From Candidatus Persebacteraceae bacterium Df01 (GTDB lineage: Bacteria > Pseudomonadota > Gammaproteobacteria > Tethybacterales > Persebacteraceae): 64,000 nucleotides of DNA. The translations under genes were made by a program, and so were the position numbers. This document shows, piece by piece, positions 8,476 through 17,372 of this stretch (position 1 is the stretch's first letter; every line of letters begins with the position of its first letter). The DNA lies in contig JANQAO010000002.1 of the NCBI GenBank assembly GCA_030386295.1, positions 1 through 64,000 on the forward strand, read 5' to 3'. Under the pieces are notes generated by a model that saw only the letters and a program-made list of their open reading frames with translations, searched no databases and was not told the origin of the DNA.

Positions 8476-10493
8476 GGTGTACTCCTTTTGACAATATGCG
8501 CATCCACTGCTACAGCGCCGTGTCCAGTAGGTAACAGCAGCAGGGGATTAATTTCAATTTCTAATAGACAAGGATCTGCAGCCAGAATTTTACCTAGCTG
8601 TGCGGCAACGTGTACAGCGGCTACGATATCCGCCGCCGGACGACCACGCCATCCTTTCAATAGGACCGCCAACTGCAATTCACCGAATGCCCGTTTAATT
8701 TCACCAACGCTGATAGGTAAGATTCGCGTTTGTGTGTCAGCCAATGCTTCCGCGTACACGCCACCCGTACCCACTGTCAATATCCCCCCGTATATCGGAT
8801 CACGGCGAACATTGATGAGCAATTCTGCTACCGCTCCATCAATCATTTCTTCCACCAAAAAACTGTTCCCGTCAGGCATGGCAGTAGCAACAACCTGAGC
8901 TGCCTCAGCTTGTACACCCAGTCGCACACCGCCAACTTCAGTTTTATGCGCCAACCCCAAACGCTTAATGACCACAGATTTACATCGCAGGCGCTTCGCC
9001 ACTGTTGCCACCTGTTGCGGCGTTGTAGCACACAAACCGCGCGGCGTTGAAATTCCACCAGCCGCCAGCAATGTTTTAGCTTCAGCCTCATTTAACAATT
9101 TGCCACCACTCGTAGTTACTGGTGGTAACGGCCGCCAATTTTTAACACAGCGACTCGCTCCAATCACTGCTGCCACTTGCATGGCCGCCAATGCTTCATC
9201 CAGACCACACAATGGAGCAATACCGGCCTTCATCAACTGCTCCGCTCTGTCTTCTGGCATATTTTCAGGTAATGTAGACACAACGGCGCACTTACTGCCA
9301 CTCGCCGCTTCCATAAAAGCCGCCGTTGGCGTATCCCAATCAAGACAATCGCAGCGGTCACCGCGTGGATAATCTAAAAGAAGCATCGTGCAATCTTGGC
9401 TACCCTCAATCACGGTTTTATAAGTCTCTCGCAACGCTTTACGGTTATGCCAAATATAGGTGTGATAATCCAACGGATTAGCAATATGTACACGCTCTCC
9501 AAGCGTTTTTTTTAGTGCTCTTTTTTGTCGCACCGAAAATGGCGAAAAATATAATTTGCGAGTAGCGGCTAAATCTGCGACATGCGCCGCCTCGCCGCCA
9601 GAACAACTCATAGATACCAGCCGTCCTCCCGCCAGCGAACCGTGTACGTGCAACAATTTTAGTGTTTCCATAAATACGCCAATGGTATCTGTTTCGGCTA
9701 TACCGCAGCGGCGCAAAAAAGCTGATGACGTTTCTTTTTCTGAAGCCAGCGCTGCCGTGTGGGAAGCCGTCGCTCGCTGCGCAGCGTGGCATTTTCCAAC
9801 TTTGAGGGCGACCAGTGCTACTTTTTTCTGCACCGCCAATGCCGCCATAGCGGCAAAATCGGCAGCATTATCAATGCTCTCAAGATGTAAGCCAACAGCA
9901 CTAACCCGTTTGTCTTCCATCACGCTACGAGCAATATCAGTAACGTTGCACTGCGCCTGATTGCCGGCAGCGACAAGATAAGCAATGGGAAGCCCACGCC
10001 GTTGTGATGACAAATTAATTAAAATATTGGAGGACTGTCCAATAATCGCCACTCCGCGTGTCGTACGTCGTCCACCGTGTTGGTCTGGCCAAATAGGAAC
10101 ACCGTCCAAAAAATTAACCATGCCATAGCAGTTTGGTCCCAATAAAGGCATATCGGCAGCGGCAGCGACTAATTTGGATTGCAAAATGCCGCCACCAATC
10201 TCAGCAAAACCAGACGCAAAACAAATAACGCCGCCCGCCCCCATCGCCGACAATTCCGCCACTGCCGTCACCGCAGCATCTCGATTAATTCCTAAAAATA
10301 CTGCATCCGGTGGTTCCGGCAAATTAATCAACCGATGATAACAAGCCACCCCTGCCATTTTTTTTCGGCGCGGATGCACCGGAAAAATGGCACCCGAATA
10401 GCCCATTTTTTTGCATTGAATAACAACATTTTCCGCCCACACACCCCCCAAAACAGCAATGGAGCGCGGCTGCAACAAGCGAGACAGATGCAT
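8472..10493 (-). CDS. ADP-forming acyl-CoA synthetase, probably betaine/carnitine-CoA ligase
   Basis: A 673-residue single-chain NDP-forming acyl-CoA synthetase. The order is an N-terminal CoA-binding Rossmann domain (SIAVLGG near residue 11), a succinyl-CoA-synthetase-like ligase part with the likely phosphorylated His245 in ATASHTAALA, and a C-terminal ATP-grasp domain (EAEAKTLLAAGG ... HKTEVGGVRLG). The frame is open further upstream, but the ATG at 10493 begins one base after the stop of the acyl-CoA dehydrogenase gene and gives the family's normal N-terminus, so I chose it. E. coli uses an AMP-forming ligase (CaiC) for carnitine; here an ADP-forming enzyme fills the operon slot for CoA activation. 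The substrate (gamma-butyrobetaine, crotonobetaine or carnitine) is inferred from context. Confidence 0.85.
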   Translation of the reverse strand: MHLSRLLQPRSIAVLGGVWAENVVIQCKKMGYSGAIFPVHPRRKKMAGVACYHRLINLPEPPDAVFLGINRDAAVTAVAELSAMGAGGVICFASGFAEIGGGILQSKLVAAAADMPLLGPNCYGMVNFLDGVPIWPDQHGGRRTTRGVAIIGQSSNILINLSSQRRGLPIAYLVAAGNQAQCNVTDIARSVMEDKRVSAVGLHLESIDNAADFAAMAALAVQKKVALVALKVGKCHAAQRATASHTAALASEKETSSAFLRRCGIAETDTIGVFMETLKLLHVHGSLAGGRLVSMSCSGGEAAHVADLAATRKLYFSPFSVRQKRALKKTLGERVHIANPLDYHTYIWHNRKALRETYKTVIEGSQDCTMLLLDYPRGDRCDCLDWDTPTAAFMEAASGSKCAVVSTLPENMPEDRAEQLMKAGIAPLCGLDEALAAMQVAAVIGASRCVKNWRPLPPVTTSGGKLLNEAEAKTLLAAGGISTPRGLCATTPQQVATVAKRLRCKSVVIKRLGLAHKTEVGGVRLGVQAEAAQVVATAMPDGNSFLVEEMIDGAVAELLINVRRDPIYGGILTVGTGGVYAEALADTQTRILPISVGEIKRAFGELQLAVLLKGWRGRPAADIVAAVHVAAQLGKILAADPCLLEIEINPLLLLPTGHGAVAVDAHIVKRSTP

Positions 10494-10494
10494 A

Positions 10495-11652
10495 CTATTC
10501 CAAAGGTCGGAGTAATTCACGACTGATAATATGCCGCTGAATCTCGGAAGTACCGTCCCAAATACGCTCCACCCGAGCATCGCGCCACCATTTGGCCAAC
10601 GGCAGATCGTCCATCAATCCCATACCGCCATATATTTGCACTGCCTCATCGGTAACGCTAGCCAACATTTCGGAAGCTCGCAATTTTGCCGAGGCAATTT
10701 CGCGATTAGCCGGTTGTCCATTATCAAGCCTCCAGGCGGCAGCCAAAGTCAGCCAATCAGCGGCGTCTATATCAGTAATCATGTCAGCTAATTTAAAACT
10801 CACACCTTGAAACTTGCCGATAAGACGACCAAACTGTCGCCGCTCGGAAGCATAGCGCAGCGCCCAATCAAAAACGCGCCGAGCACGCCCTACACACATA
10901 GCTGCCACCGTTAGGCGCGTCGCATACAGCCACGTATTTGCCATTTCAAAGCCGCAGTGTGGCTCTCCCAGTACTCGAGTAGCAGGCAACAGGCAATCGT
11001 TAAAATGCAATACTCCGTTTTGGTAGCCGCGGTGTGACACTGATGAATACCCTGCTCGCACAGAAAAACCAGGCGTATCGCGATCCACCAAAAAACAGGT
11101 GATTTTTTTGCGCCCACCGGAAACGCTCGTTTCTTCGCCAGTTGCCACAAAGACGATAAAAAAATCAGCAATATCAGCGTGTGAGATAAAGTGCTTGCCA
11201 CCGTTAACAATCCAATCTCCGTCAACATATCGTGCATGGCAAGACATACCACGCACATCGCTACCGGCATTGGGTTCGGTCATCGCCAGCGCATCTATTT
11301 TGTCACCACGCACCGCTGGCAACAGGTACCGCTCCCGCTGCTCGCCCGTACACGCTAACAAGATGTTTGACGGCCGACCAAAATACACAGTCAACCCCAT
11401 GGCGCCTCGCCCCAACTCCCGCTCAAGCAGGGTGAAATCCAAATGCGATAAGCCACCGCCGCCAATTTCTACTGGCATGTTAGCAGCGTAAAAACCCAAC
11501 TCCTTACACTTATTTTTGACCGCTTCTCCCATCTCACGCGACACTGTTCCAGTTTTTTCTACCGTCTCTTCTAACGGATAAATTTCCTCTTCTACAAAGC
11601 GGCGAACCGTATTAACAATTAATTCTTGTTCCGAATTCAAGCTAAATTCCAT
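10495..11652 (-). CDS. Acyl-CoA dehydrogenase (CaiA-like role)
   Basis: A 385-residue FAD-dependent acyl-CoA dehydrogenase with the usual helical N-terminal, beta and C-terminal helical domains. Signature segments are AMTEPNAGSDVRG (flavin/substrate region, near 136-148), RRQFGRLIGKFQGV, and VQIYGGMGLMDDLP. At the usual catalytic-base position, where most members read YEGT or similar, this protein reads IWDGTSEIQRHI, so Asp replaces Glu. A good AGGAG lies eight bases before the ATG. It sits between the carnitine dehydrogenase and the acyl-CoA synthetase. The likely reaction is oxidation of gamma-butyrobetainyl-CoA to crotonobetainyl-CoA, or the reverse as CaiA does. The direction and electron acceptor cannot be read from sequence; no etfAB is present here. 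Confidence 0.87.
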   Translation of the reverse strand: MEFSLNSEQELIVNTVRRFVEEEIYPLEETVEKTGTVSREMGEAVKNKCKELGFYAANMPVEIGGGGLSHLDFTLLERELGRGAMGLTVYFGRPSNILLACTGEQRERYLLPAVRGDKIDALAMTEPNAGSDVRGMSCHARYVDGDWIVNGGKHFISHADIADFFIVFVATGEETSVSGGRKKITCFLVDRDTPGFSVRAGYSSVSHRGYQNGVLHFNDCLLPATRVLGEPHCGFEMANTWLYATRLTVAAMCVGRARRVFDWALRYASERRQFGRLIGKFQGVSFKLADMITDIDAADWLTLAAAWRLDNGQPANREIASAKLRASEMLASVTDEAVQIYGGMGLMDDLPLAKWWRDARVERIWDGTSEIQRHIISRELLRPLE

Positions 11653-11662
11653 TATCGTTCTC

Positions 11663-13108
11663 CTAAATTGATTTTATTGCGCGCCCTATATCCGGAGGGT
11701 TTGGTAGTGCTGCATGCGCTTGCGCCAACAAGTCAGCAGCAGCCCGTACGCTAGGCAGCGGCGGGCAAGCGCGCCGAGTTTGTAAATTAACATGAATTAA
11801 AAAATGTTCGCCTGTCGCCAATGTATTACCGTTTTCATCTTTTAACTGGTGAAAAAGATGTAATTTTTTATCTGCCGCACCAAGCACTTGTGTGTGCACC
11901 ACAATGCATTCGTCAATTACCGTTTCCTGCAAGTGACACAAATGCGTTTCCGCCGTGAAATAAGAATAACCGGAAGCAATGTAATCATCATCGGCACCAA
12001 TGTGGCGCATCAACGCTTCAGTAGCATCACTAAAACATTCCAGATAGCGGCTTTCGTTCATGTGACCATTCATGTCTGCCCAGTGTGCCGGCACACGCCG
12101 CGACAAGGTCAATAACGGCTCTGTGCTATTATCATCCAGCTTTTGCCGGCGCTGTTTTTCCCAAGCTGCCAGCGTTTTTCCTGCGCCCCATTGATTTGCT
12201 TTGAGCGCCTGCAAAATGGCAATAAGATTATCATCACGCCGGCGCTCCAAATCGCGAATGGAATATTCGCCTGATTGCGCATCCGACTGCGCGACTATTT
12301 TTTCAATCAGCACCTCATCAAGCGGAGGAACATCCATCAACTTAGTCCATGGCCAGCGAAGACTAGGTCCGAATTGCTGCAAAAAATGCCGCATCCCAGC
12401 CTCACCACCTGCGAGACGATATGTTTCAAACAGCCCCATTTGTGCCCAACGTAAACCAAACCCATAACGAATAGCATCGTCAATATCTTGTGTGGTGGCA
12501 ACATCATCATGCACTAACCACAAACCTTCACGCCACACCGCTTCCAATAACCGATCAGCGATAAATGCATCTATTTCTTTTTTGACCCGCAGCGGATACA
12601 TGCCCAAAGCAGAATAAAACGCCATTGCTCGATCAATTACTGCTGGCGCCGTTCGCGCACCGTTAACCACTTCTACCAGCGGCAATAAATATACTGGATT
12701 AAATGGATGCGCCACTAGTAACCGCTCCGGACGTTGCATATCAGCCTGCAAATCACTAGGGCGTAAACCGGATGTAGAAGATGCGATAACGGCAGTTTCC
12801 GGTGCAGTGTCTTCAATTTCAGCGTATATTTTTCTTTTTGTTTTGATGTTTTCGGGTGCGGATTCAATAATCCATTTCGCATCGGCAACCGCTTCGGCGA
12901 CGGAAGTAGCAACAGAAAACGTCGCTGGTACTATTGCAATACCAAGTTTGGCATAAGCTCGCTCGGCGTTTTGTAATACGTCGTGCATATGTTGCGACGC
13001 CTTCGGTGCTGGATCATACAAACACACTGACACCCCGTTTAGAAGCAACCGCGCTGCCCAGCCACCGCCAATAACACCACCGCCAATCAGTGCAACTCGT
13101 TCCATCAT
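11663..13108 (-). CDS. L-carnitine dehydrogenase fused to a betainyl-CoA thioesterase
   Basis: A 481-residue two-domain protein. Residues 1-320 form a 3-hydroxyacyl-CoA dehydrogenase-type NAD enzyme, with GGGVIGGGWAARLL near 8-21, ASSTSGLRPSDLQ and HPFNPVYLLPLVEVV, the pattern of L-carnitine dehydrogenases that oxidise L-carnitine to 3-dehydrocarnitine. From about residue 335 a hotdog thioesterase domain follows (VPAHWADMNGHMNESRYLECF ...). This fusion is known from rhizobial carnitine catabolism, where the thioesterase releases glycine betaine from betainyl-CoA. The start ATG overlaps the stop of the upstream BKACE gene as ATGA, implying translational coupling of consecutive pathway enzymes. 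Confidence 0.9.
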   Translation of the reverse strand: MMERVALIGGGVIGGGWAARLLLNGVSVCLYDPAPKASQHMHDVLQNAERAYAKLGIAIVPATFSVATSVAEAVADAKWIIESAPENIKTKRKIYAEIEDTAPETAVIASSTSGLRPSDLQADMQRPERLLVAHPFNPVYLLPLVEVVNGARTAPAVIDRAMAFYSALGMYPLRVKKEIDAFIADRLLEAVWREGLWLVHDDVATTQDIDDAIRYGFGLRWAQMGLFETYRLAGGEAGMRHFLQQFGPSLRWPWTKLMDVPPLDEVLIEKIVAQSDAQSGEYSIRDLERRRDDNLIAILQALKANQWGAGKTLAAWEKQRRQKLDDNSTEPLLTLSRRVPAHWADMNGHMNESRYLECFSDATEALMRHIGADDDYIASGYSYFTAETHLCHLQETVIDECIVVHTQVLGAADKKLHLFHQLKDENGNTLATGEHFLIHVNLQTRRACPPLPSVRAAADLLAQAHAALPNPPDIGRAIKSI

Positions 13109-14001
13109 TGCGGTTCCTGCTTGTTGAGAATCAACCGCTCGCGCACTTCGGCAGGGTCGAGAATACGCGCTCCCATCGCAGTGAGAATCGTCACTGCACG
13201 TTCAACTAGTTGAGCATTAGAAGCTTTGACTCCTTTAGACAAATACAAATTATCTTCCAGCCCTACCCGCACATGACCACCAGCCAGCGCCATCGCCGCC
13301 ACATAAGGCAACTCCATGCGACCAATGGAAAAGCCTGAATATACCCAGCCAGAAGGAATATTATTTACCATTGCCATAAGCGTATTGAGATCGTCCGGCG
13401 CCCCCCAAGGAATGCCCATGCACAGTTGCAATAACGGTGGCGCTTCTATCAAACCTTCTGCTACCAATTGTTTAGCAAAAGACAAATGACCGGTATCAAA
13501 AGCCTCCATTTCTGGCTTTATGCCCAACTCCCGCATCCGTGCAGCCATCGTGCGCAACATGTCTGGCGTATTCGTCATCACATAATCACCGTCACCAAAA
13601 TTCATGGTGCCACAGTCCAGCGTGGCAATTTCGGGACGGCAGAGATCTAAATGTGCACAACGCTCTACTGCACCGACCATATCAGTAGCCGCTTGTGGTG
13701 GCAGCGGTAAATTCACCCCACCCAAAAGCAAATCTGCACCGTGACCAGCTGTTAGATTGAGTACCACATCAACATTAGCAGCGCGGATATGTTCGGTAAC
13801 TTGACGGTACAAGCCCACATCACGCGCTGCTTTTCCGGTTTGTGGGTCGCGCACATGACAATGTGCAATCGCCGCGCCGGCACGGGCAGCGTCAATAGCG
13901 GCAGCGGCAATTTGCTCTGGCGTAATAGGCACATATTCTGATCTCCCCACCGTTTCGCTGGCACCAGTAACTGCACAGGTAATAAAAACTTCGTTGTTCA
14001 T
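13105..14001 (-). CDS. Beta-keto acid cleavage enzyme (BKACE, DUF849), probably 3-dehydrocarnitine cleavage
   Basis: A 298-residue TIM-barrel, metal-dependent enzyme of the BKACE family (founder Kce, 3-keto-5-aminohexanoate cleavage enzyme). The zinc-ligand motif is visible as His47 and His49 in AIAHCHVRDP. Other family segments are VVLNLTAGHG, KPEMEAFDTGHLSFA and VRVGLEDNLYLSKG, whose Glu is the expected third ligand. These enzymes condense a beta-keto acid with acetyl-CoA and split it into acetoacetate and a new acyl-CoA. Coupled to a carnitine dehydrogenase, the substrate is most likely 3-dehydrocarnitine and the product betainyl-CoA. It is the first gene of the operon. No strong ribosome-binding site precedes the ATG. 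The 280 bp between it and lpdA must hold the divergent promoters; I saw no clear boxes. Confidence 0.9.
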   Translation of the reverse strand: MNNEVFITCAVTGASETVGRSEYVPITPEQIAAAAIDAARAGAAIAHCHVRDPQTGKAARDVGLYRQVTEHIRAANVDVVLNLTAGHGADLLLGGVNLPLPPQAATDMVGAVERCAHLDLCRPEIATLDCGTMNFGDGDYVMTNTPDMLRTMAARMRELGIKPEMEAFDTGHLSFAKQLVAEGLIEAPPLLQLCMGIPWGAPDDLNTLMAMVNNIPSGWVYSGFSIGRMELPYVAAMALAGGHVRVGLEDNLYLSKGVKASNAQLVERAVTILTAMGARILDPAEVRERLILNKQEPQ

Positions 14002-14281
14002 AATGGCGGCCCCATTTTTCTAATAAAGTGGAGGATACTTTTCTTTATTCCTTGTGTCAAGAGAAACGACAGTAAAGTTTAATAGTGCGAATACTCTATT
14101 CTTTTCTGCTCACAAAATAACCCTCATTATCAATAAAACATAATTAATTAATGCCCGTCATACTCGTTGCTGCCGTTTTTTTTCGCTCTTTTCGTACAAA
14201 TAATATTAAGCGCAATTAGAATAAGGTTTTGCGGTTGCTGGCAGACACCTGTAAACCGTAGTTGAGTAAAAGGAGAATATC

Positions 14282-15703
14282 ATGAGCAATATTTACGACG
14301 TTTTGGTTATCGGCAGTGGTCCCGGCGGCTATGTAGCGGCTATTCGTGCGGCACAGCTGGGTCTTAACACCGCCTGCGTGGACAAATGGAAAAATTCTAA
14401 AGACAAAACCGTGTACGGTGGCACCTGCCTCAACGTTGGTTGCATACCATCCAAAGCATTACTCGAATCTTCCTATAATTACGAACGTGCTACACATCAT
14501 TTTGCTGCTCACGGAGTGCTTGTAGATAACGTTACCGTGGATTTGGCAGTCATGCAAAAGCGCAAAGAAAAAATTGTCAACACACTGGTTAGCGGCATTG
14601 ATGGACTGTTTAAGAAAAATAAAATCACCGCGCTAAAGGGTTCCGCCACCATTGCCTCCATCGGCGATATTTGTGAAGTCACCATAACCGAAAACGGCAC
14701 CACTGAAACTGTACAAGCAAAAAATTTAATCATCGCCACCGGCTCAGTACCGCGCAGTATTCCCCCTGCACCGATTGATAATAAAAATATCGTAGACAAT
14801 GAAGGCGCGCTGGCTTTTGATAGCTTACCTAAAAAACTCGGAGTTATCGGTGCTGGTGTCATTGGCTTAGAGCTAGGCAGTGTTTGGAATCGGCTAGGCA
14901 GTGACGTGCGCGTTTTGGAAGCACTACCCGACTTCCTCGCTGCGGCAGATACCGACATTGCCAAAGAAGCGGGTAAATTATTTAAAAAACAAGGACTGGC
15001 AATTGAAACTGGTGCCACCGTCACTCAGGCTAAAAACACTGGCAAGCAAGTTGCCGTAAAGTGGGAAAAGAATGGCGAAACTCATAGCGAAACCTTCGAC
15101 AAACTCATTGTCGCCGTAGGGCGCGCGCCATACACCGACGGCCTCAACGCCGACGGTGCTGGACTAGCAATGGAACGCGGCTTTATCACAGTAGATGAGC
15201 AATGCCGCACTCGCTTTGCCAACGTATTTGCAATTGGCGATGTGGTGCGCGGGCCGATGTTGGCACACAAAGCCGAAGATGAAGGGTCAATGGTCGCTGA
15301 ACTCATCGCCGGTCAAAAACCAGAAATTGAATACGATTGTATTCCTTGGGTAATTTACACACATCCCGAAATTGCTTGGGTGGGAAAAACCGAACAGGAA
15401 CTCAATGCCGCCGGCATTGACTACCGCAAAGGTGCATTCCCTTTTCTCGCTAATGGTCGCGCCCGCGGGCTGGGAGAGACCGATGGGATGGTCAAAATGC
15501 TCGCCGCTGCTGATGACGACCGCATTTTAGGCGTACACATTCTCGGTGCTGGCGCATCCGATCTCATCGCCGAAGGCGTACTAGCAATGGAAATGGGTGC
15601 AGCCAGTGAAGACATTGCTCGGACCTGTCACGCTCATCCCACACTTGCTGAGGCGTTTCGCGAAGCTGCCTTAGCAGTGGACAAGCGAGCGATTCATATA
15701 TAA
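14282..15703 (+). CDS. lpdA: Dihydrolipoyl dehydrogenase
   Basis: A 473-residue FAD/NAD disulfide oxidoreductase that reoxidises dihydrolipoyl groups of 2-oxoacid dehydrogenase complexes or the glycine cleavage system. Visible are the FAD-binding GSGPGG (11-16), the redox-active pair Cys49/Cys54 in GGTCLNVGCIPSK, an NAD-binding GAGVIGLELG near 200, an AIGDVVRG segment near 320, and the C-terminal His452-Glu457 dyad in HAHPTLAE. AAAGGAGA precedes the ATG at a good distance. It stands alone, divergent from the carnitine operon, with no E1 or E2 gene nearby, so which complex it serves is not shown here. Confidence 0.97.
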   Translation: MSNIYDVLVIGSGPGGYVAAIRAAQLGLNTACVDKWKNSKDKTVYGGTCLNVGCIPSKALLESSYNYERATHHFAAHGVLVDNVTVDLAVMQKRKEKIVNTLVSGIDGLFKKNKITALKGSATIASIGDICEVTITENGTTETVQAKNLIIATGSVPRSIPPAPIDNKNIVDNEGALAFDSLPKKLGVIGAGVIGLELGSVWNRLGSDVRVLEALPDFLAAADTDIAKEAGKLFKKQGLAIETGATVTQAKNTGKQVAVKWEKNGETHSETFDKLIVAVGRAPYTDGLNADGAGLAMERGFITVDEQCRTRFANVFAIGDVVRGPMLAHKAEDEGSMVAELIAGQKPEIEYDCIPWVIYTHPEIAWVGKTEQELNAAGIDYRKGAFPFLANGRARGLGETDGMVKMLAAADDDRILGVHILGAGASDLIAEGVLAMEMGAASEDIARTCHAHPTLAEAFREAALAVDKRAIHI

Positions 15704-15805
15704 AAAAAGCCTGCCGGGAAATTGCGTGTGCCTGCCCTTCATTAAACCGCCATTACGAACTCATAAAACATTGATAAAACGCAACTATCATTGCGCGCCT
15801 TCTAA

Positions 15806-16525
15806 TTATTTTTTAGAAATATTCAATACCTTGTCAGTGAATACGCCGTCAACTCCCATATCGAATAAAGCCTCTGCACGAGCAGCATCATTAACTGTAT
15901 AAGCGTATACACCCAGCCCAGCTTCTTTGACAGCGGTAACATCTTGCGGCGTCAAAAAATCTGTATCACAATGAAAATGAGAAGGTTGTATCCGCGCGGC
16001 CAGCGTTCGCCAATCGTCCGGCAATTTTTCACAAGTAAATGCACGAGGAATGTGTGGTGCCTGTAACAAAGCTTCGTTAACGGCAACTTGCGAAAAACTG
16101 GAAAAAAGCACACAAACAGATGACGGTGCCTGCGACAAAGCAGCAACCGCAGCAGTAGCCGACTGCACTCCCATTCCCAGTTCAGATTTGATTTCAATTA
16201 CTACCCCCAAATTTAATTCCGCAGCCATTTGTAAAGCCGACAACAAAGTCGGCACGGTTTGCTGTGCCAATTCACCACCAAAACCAGCACCAACGGCGAT
16301 TGTTGACAGCACGGCAGAATCCGTTTGTGAGACCAACACATCCGCTTTGCCACAGCGCAACAAGCTTTCATCATGTGATAGTACCGCCACACCGTCTCTT
16401 GCCGGACGGACGTCCACCTCCACCCACGAAAACCCTTTTTCCACCGCGGCACGCAACCCTAATAGCGTGTTTTCCGGCGCACGAGAAGCGATTCCCCGAT
16501 GACCAATACATAATGACAGCTTCAT
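15806..16525 (-). CDS. Glycerophosphodiester phosphodiesterase
   Basis: A 239-residue GDPD-family TIM barrel that hydrolyses glycerophosphodiesters to glycerol-3-phosphate and an alcohol such as choline. The catalytic and metal-binding motifs are present: GHRGIASRAPENT (residues 8-20), WVEVDVRPARDGVAVLSHDE (34-53), and VIEIKSE near 110. There is no signal peptide, so it looks cytosolic (UgpQ-like). It could supply choline-type head groups, which would fit the carnitine/betaine genes nearby, but that link is only suggestive. It converges with lpdA. Confidence 0.92.
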   Translation of the reverse strand: MKLSLCIGHRGIASRAPENTLLGLRAAVEKGFSWVEVDVRPARDGVAVLSHDESLLRCGKADVLVSQTDSAVLSTIAVGAGFGGELAQQTVPTLLSALQMAAELNLGVVIEIKSELGMGVQSATAAVAALSQAPSSVCVLFSSFSQVAVNEALLQAPHIPRAFTCEKLPDDWRTLAARIQPSHFHCDTDFLTPQDVTAVKEAGLGVYAYTVNDAARAEALFDMGVDGVFTDKVLNISKK

Positions 16526-16842
16526 ATCAATAATTTATAACGATTTTAGTCACAACGCACCACACTCATCGTTGGCTATTTCTAATCAGCAACATCGGTC
16601 AATTTTTGGTCTGACGAATAAACTGTGCTAATCCATAGCATACGAAGAGAAAAAGAGATTATGCAACATTATTCATAAAAAATCAGGAAGCGATTAGATG
16701 AAAAACAGAGTAAGATTTGTTCTGTCATTTTCGATTAACCCATGACGGCATCACAAAGTATAATATAAAAAAACTTGCCGCAGCTCAACCAATAAGTGCC
16801 CTACTTTGCTTCCAAATGGACACAAAACTGGTATACAACTCG
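16526..16842. other. Intergenic region between GDPD and the rpmB promoter
   Basis: No open frame here resembles a known protein. The stretch is AT-rich and holds a TATAAT-like box near 16757 without a good -35 partner. The convincing rpmB promoter lies at the downstream end and is listed separately. Confidence 0.5.
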
Positions 16843-16871
16843 TTGCCACTACCAGCAAAACGGCGTATAAT
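16843..16871 (+). promoter_or_regulatory. Sigma70 promoter of rpmB-rpmG
   Basis: TTGCCA (16843-16848), a spacer of exactly 17 bp, and TATAAT (16866-16871). Transcription would begin near 16878, some 20 bases before the rpmB ATG, leaving room for the GGAG at 16885-16888. Confidence 0.75.
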
Positions 16872-16896
16872 TCCCCCTTTCAAGCGGAGAAAATCC

Positions 16897-17133
16897 ATGT
16901 CACGAGTTTGCCAGGTTACAGGGCGCGGCGTATTGAGCGGCAACAATGTCTCTCATGCCAACAACAAAAATAAGCGGGTGTTTTTGCCCAATCTACACAA
17001 AAAGCGCTTTTGGGTACCATCCGAAAAGCGGCACGTTACGTTGCGCGTATCAGCCAAAGGTATCCGCACTATTGACAAACGCGGTATAGAAACCGTTATC
17101 AGTGATTTGCGCGCCCAAGGCGTACACCTCTAA
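16897..17133 (+). CDS. rpmB: 50S ribosomal protein L28
   Basis: A 78-residue basic ribosomal protein with the L28 pattern [20 protein letters not shown] at the N-terminus and [13 protein letters not shown] in the C-terminal half. The frame is open further upstream, but the ATG at 16897 has a GCGGAGAA ribosome-binding site and gives the exact family length. It heads the standard rpmB-rpmG pair and follows a strong sigma70 promoter. No Zn-ribbon cysteine set is present; the single Cys5 is isolated. Confidence 0.98.
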   Translation: MSRVCQVTGRGVLSGNNVSHANNKNKRVFLPNLHKKRFWVPSEKRHVTLRVSAKGIRTIDKRGIETVISDLRAQGVHL

Positions 17134-17151
17134 ACAACAAGGAGCATTTTC

Positions 17152-17319
17152 ATGGCCAAAGGCATCAGAGAAAAAATTCGCTTAGTATCATCCGAAGACA
17201 CCGGTCATTTTTATACCACCACCAAAAATAAACGTCTGCATCCCGAAAAAGTGGAAGTCCGCAAGTACGACCCTAAGGCACGTAAGCATACGATTTATAA
17301 AGAAGCAAAAATCAAGTAA
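17152..17319 (+). CDS. rpmG: 50S ribosomal protein L33
   Basis: A 55-residue protein starting [20 protein letters not shown] and ending [10 protein letters not shown], the exact family length. It starts 18 bp after the rpmB stop with AAGGAG eight bases before the ATG. It is the zinc-free (cysteine-less) form of L33. A stem-loop follows shortly after the stop codon. Confidence 0.98.
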   Translation: MAKGIREKIRLVSSEDTGHFYTTTKNKRLHPEKVEVRKYDPKARKHTIYKEAKIK

Positions 17320-17341
17320 TACCCACACGGCAAAACTCAAT

Positions 17342-17372
17342 TAGCCGCACCGATTGTATTTTTATGCGGCTA
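17342..17372 (+). terminator. Probable terminator after rpmG
   Basis: An 8-bp perfect stem, TAGCCGCA (17342-17349) with TGCGGCTA (17365-17372), closes a 15-nt loop 22 bases after the rpmG stop. The following sequence is AT-rich, but the first long T run comes only about eight bases later (TATTTTTAAT), so Rho-independent action is likely but not certain. Confidence 0.55.

Noticed and set aside
10494-10580. Upstream in-frame extension of the acyl-CoA synthetase (29 extra residues)
   Set aside because: It lies inside the 3' end of the acyl-CoA dehydrogenase gene and is not family-like; the ATG at 10493 directly follows that gene's stop.
15952-16502. Overlapping open frames on both strands inside the glycerophosphodiesterase gene
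   Set aside because: The minus-strand 239-codon frame carries all GDPD motifs; the others are shadows.
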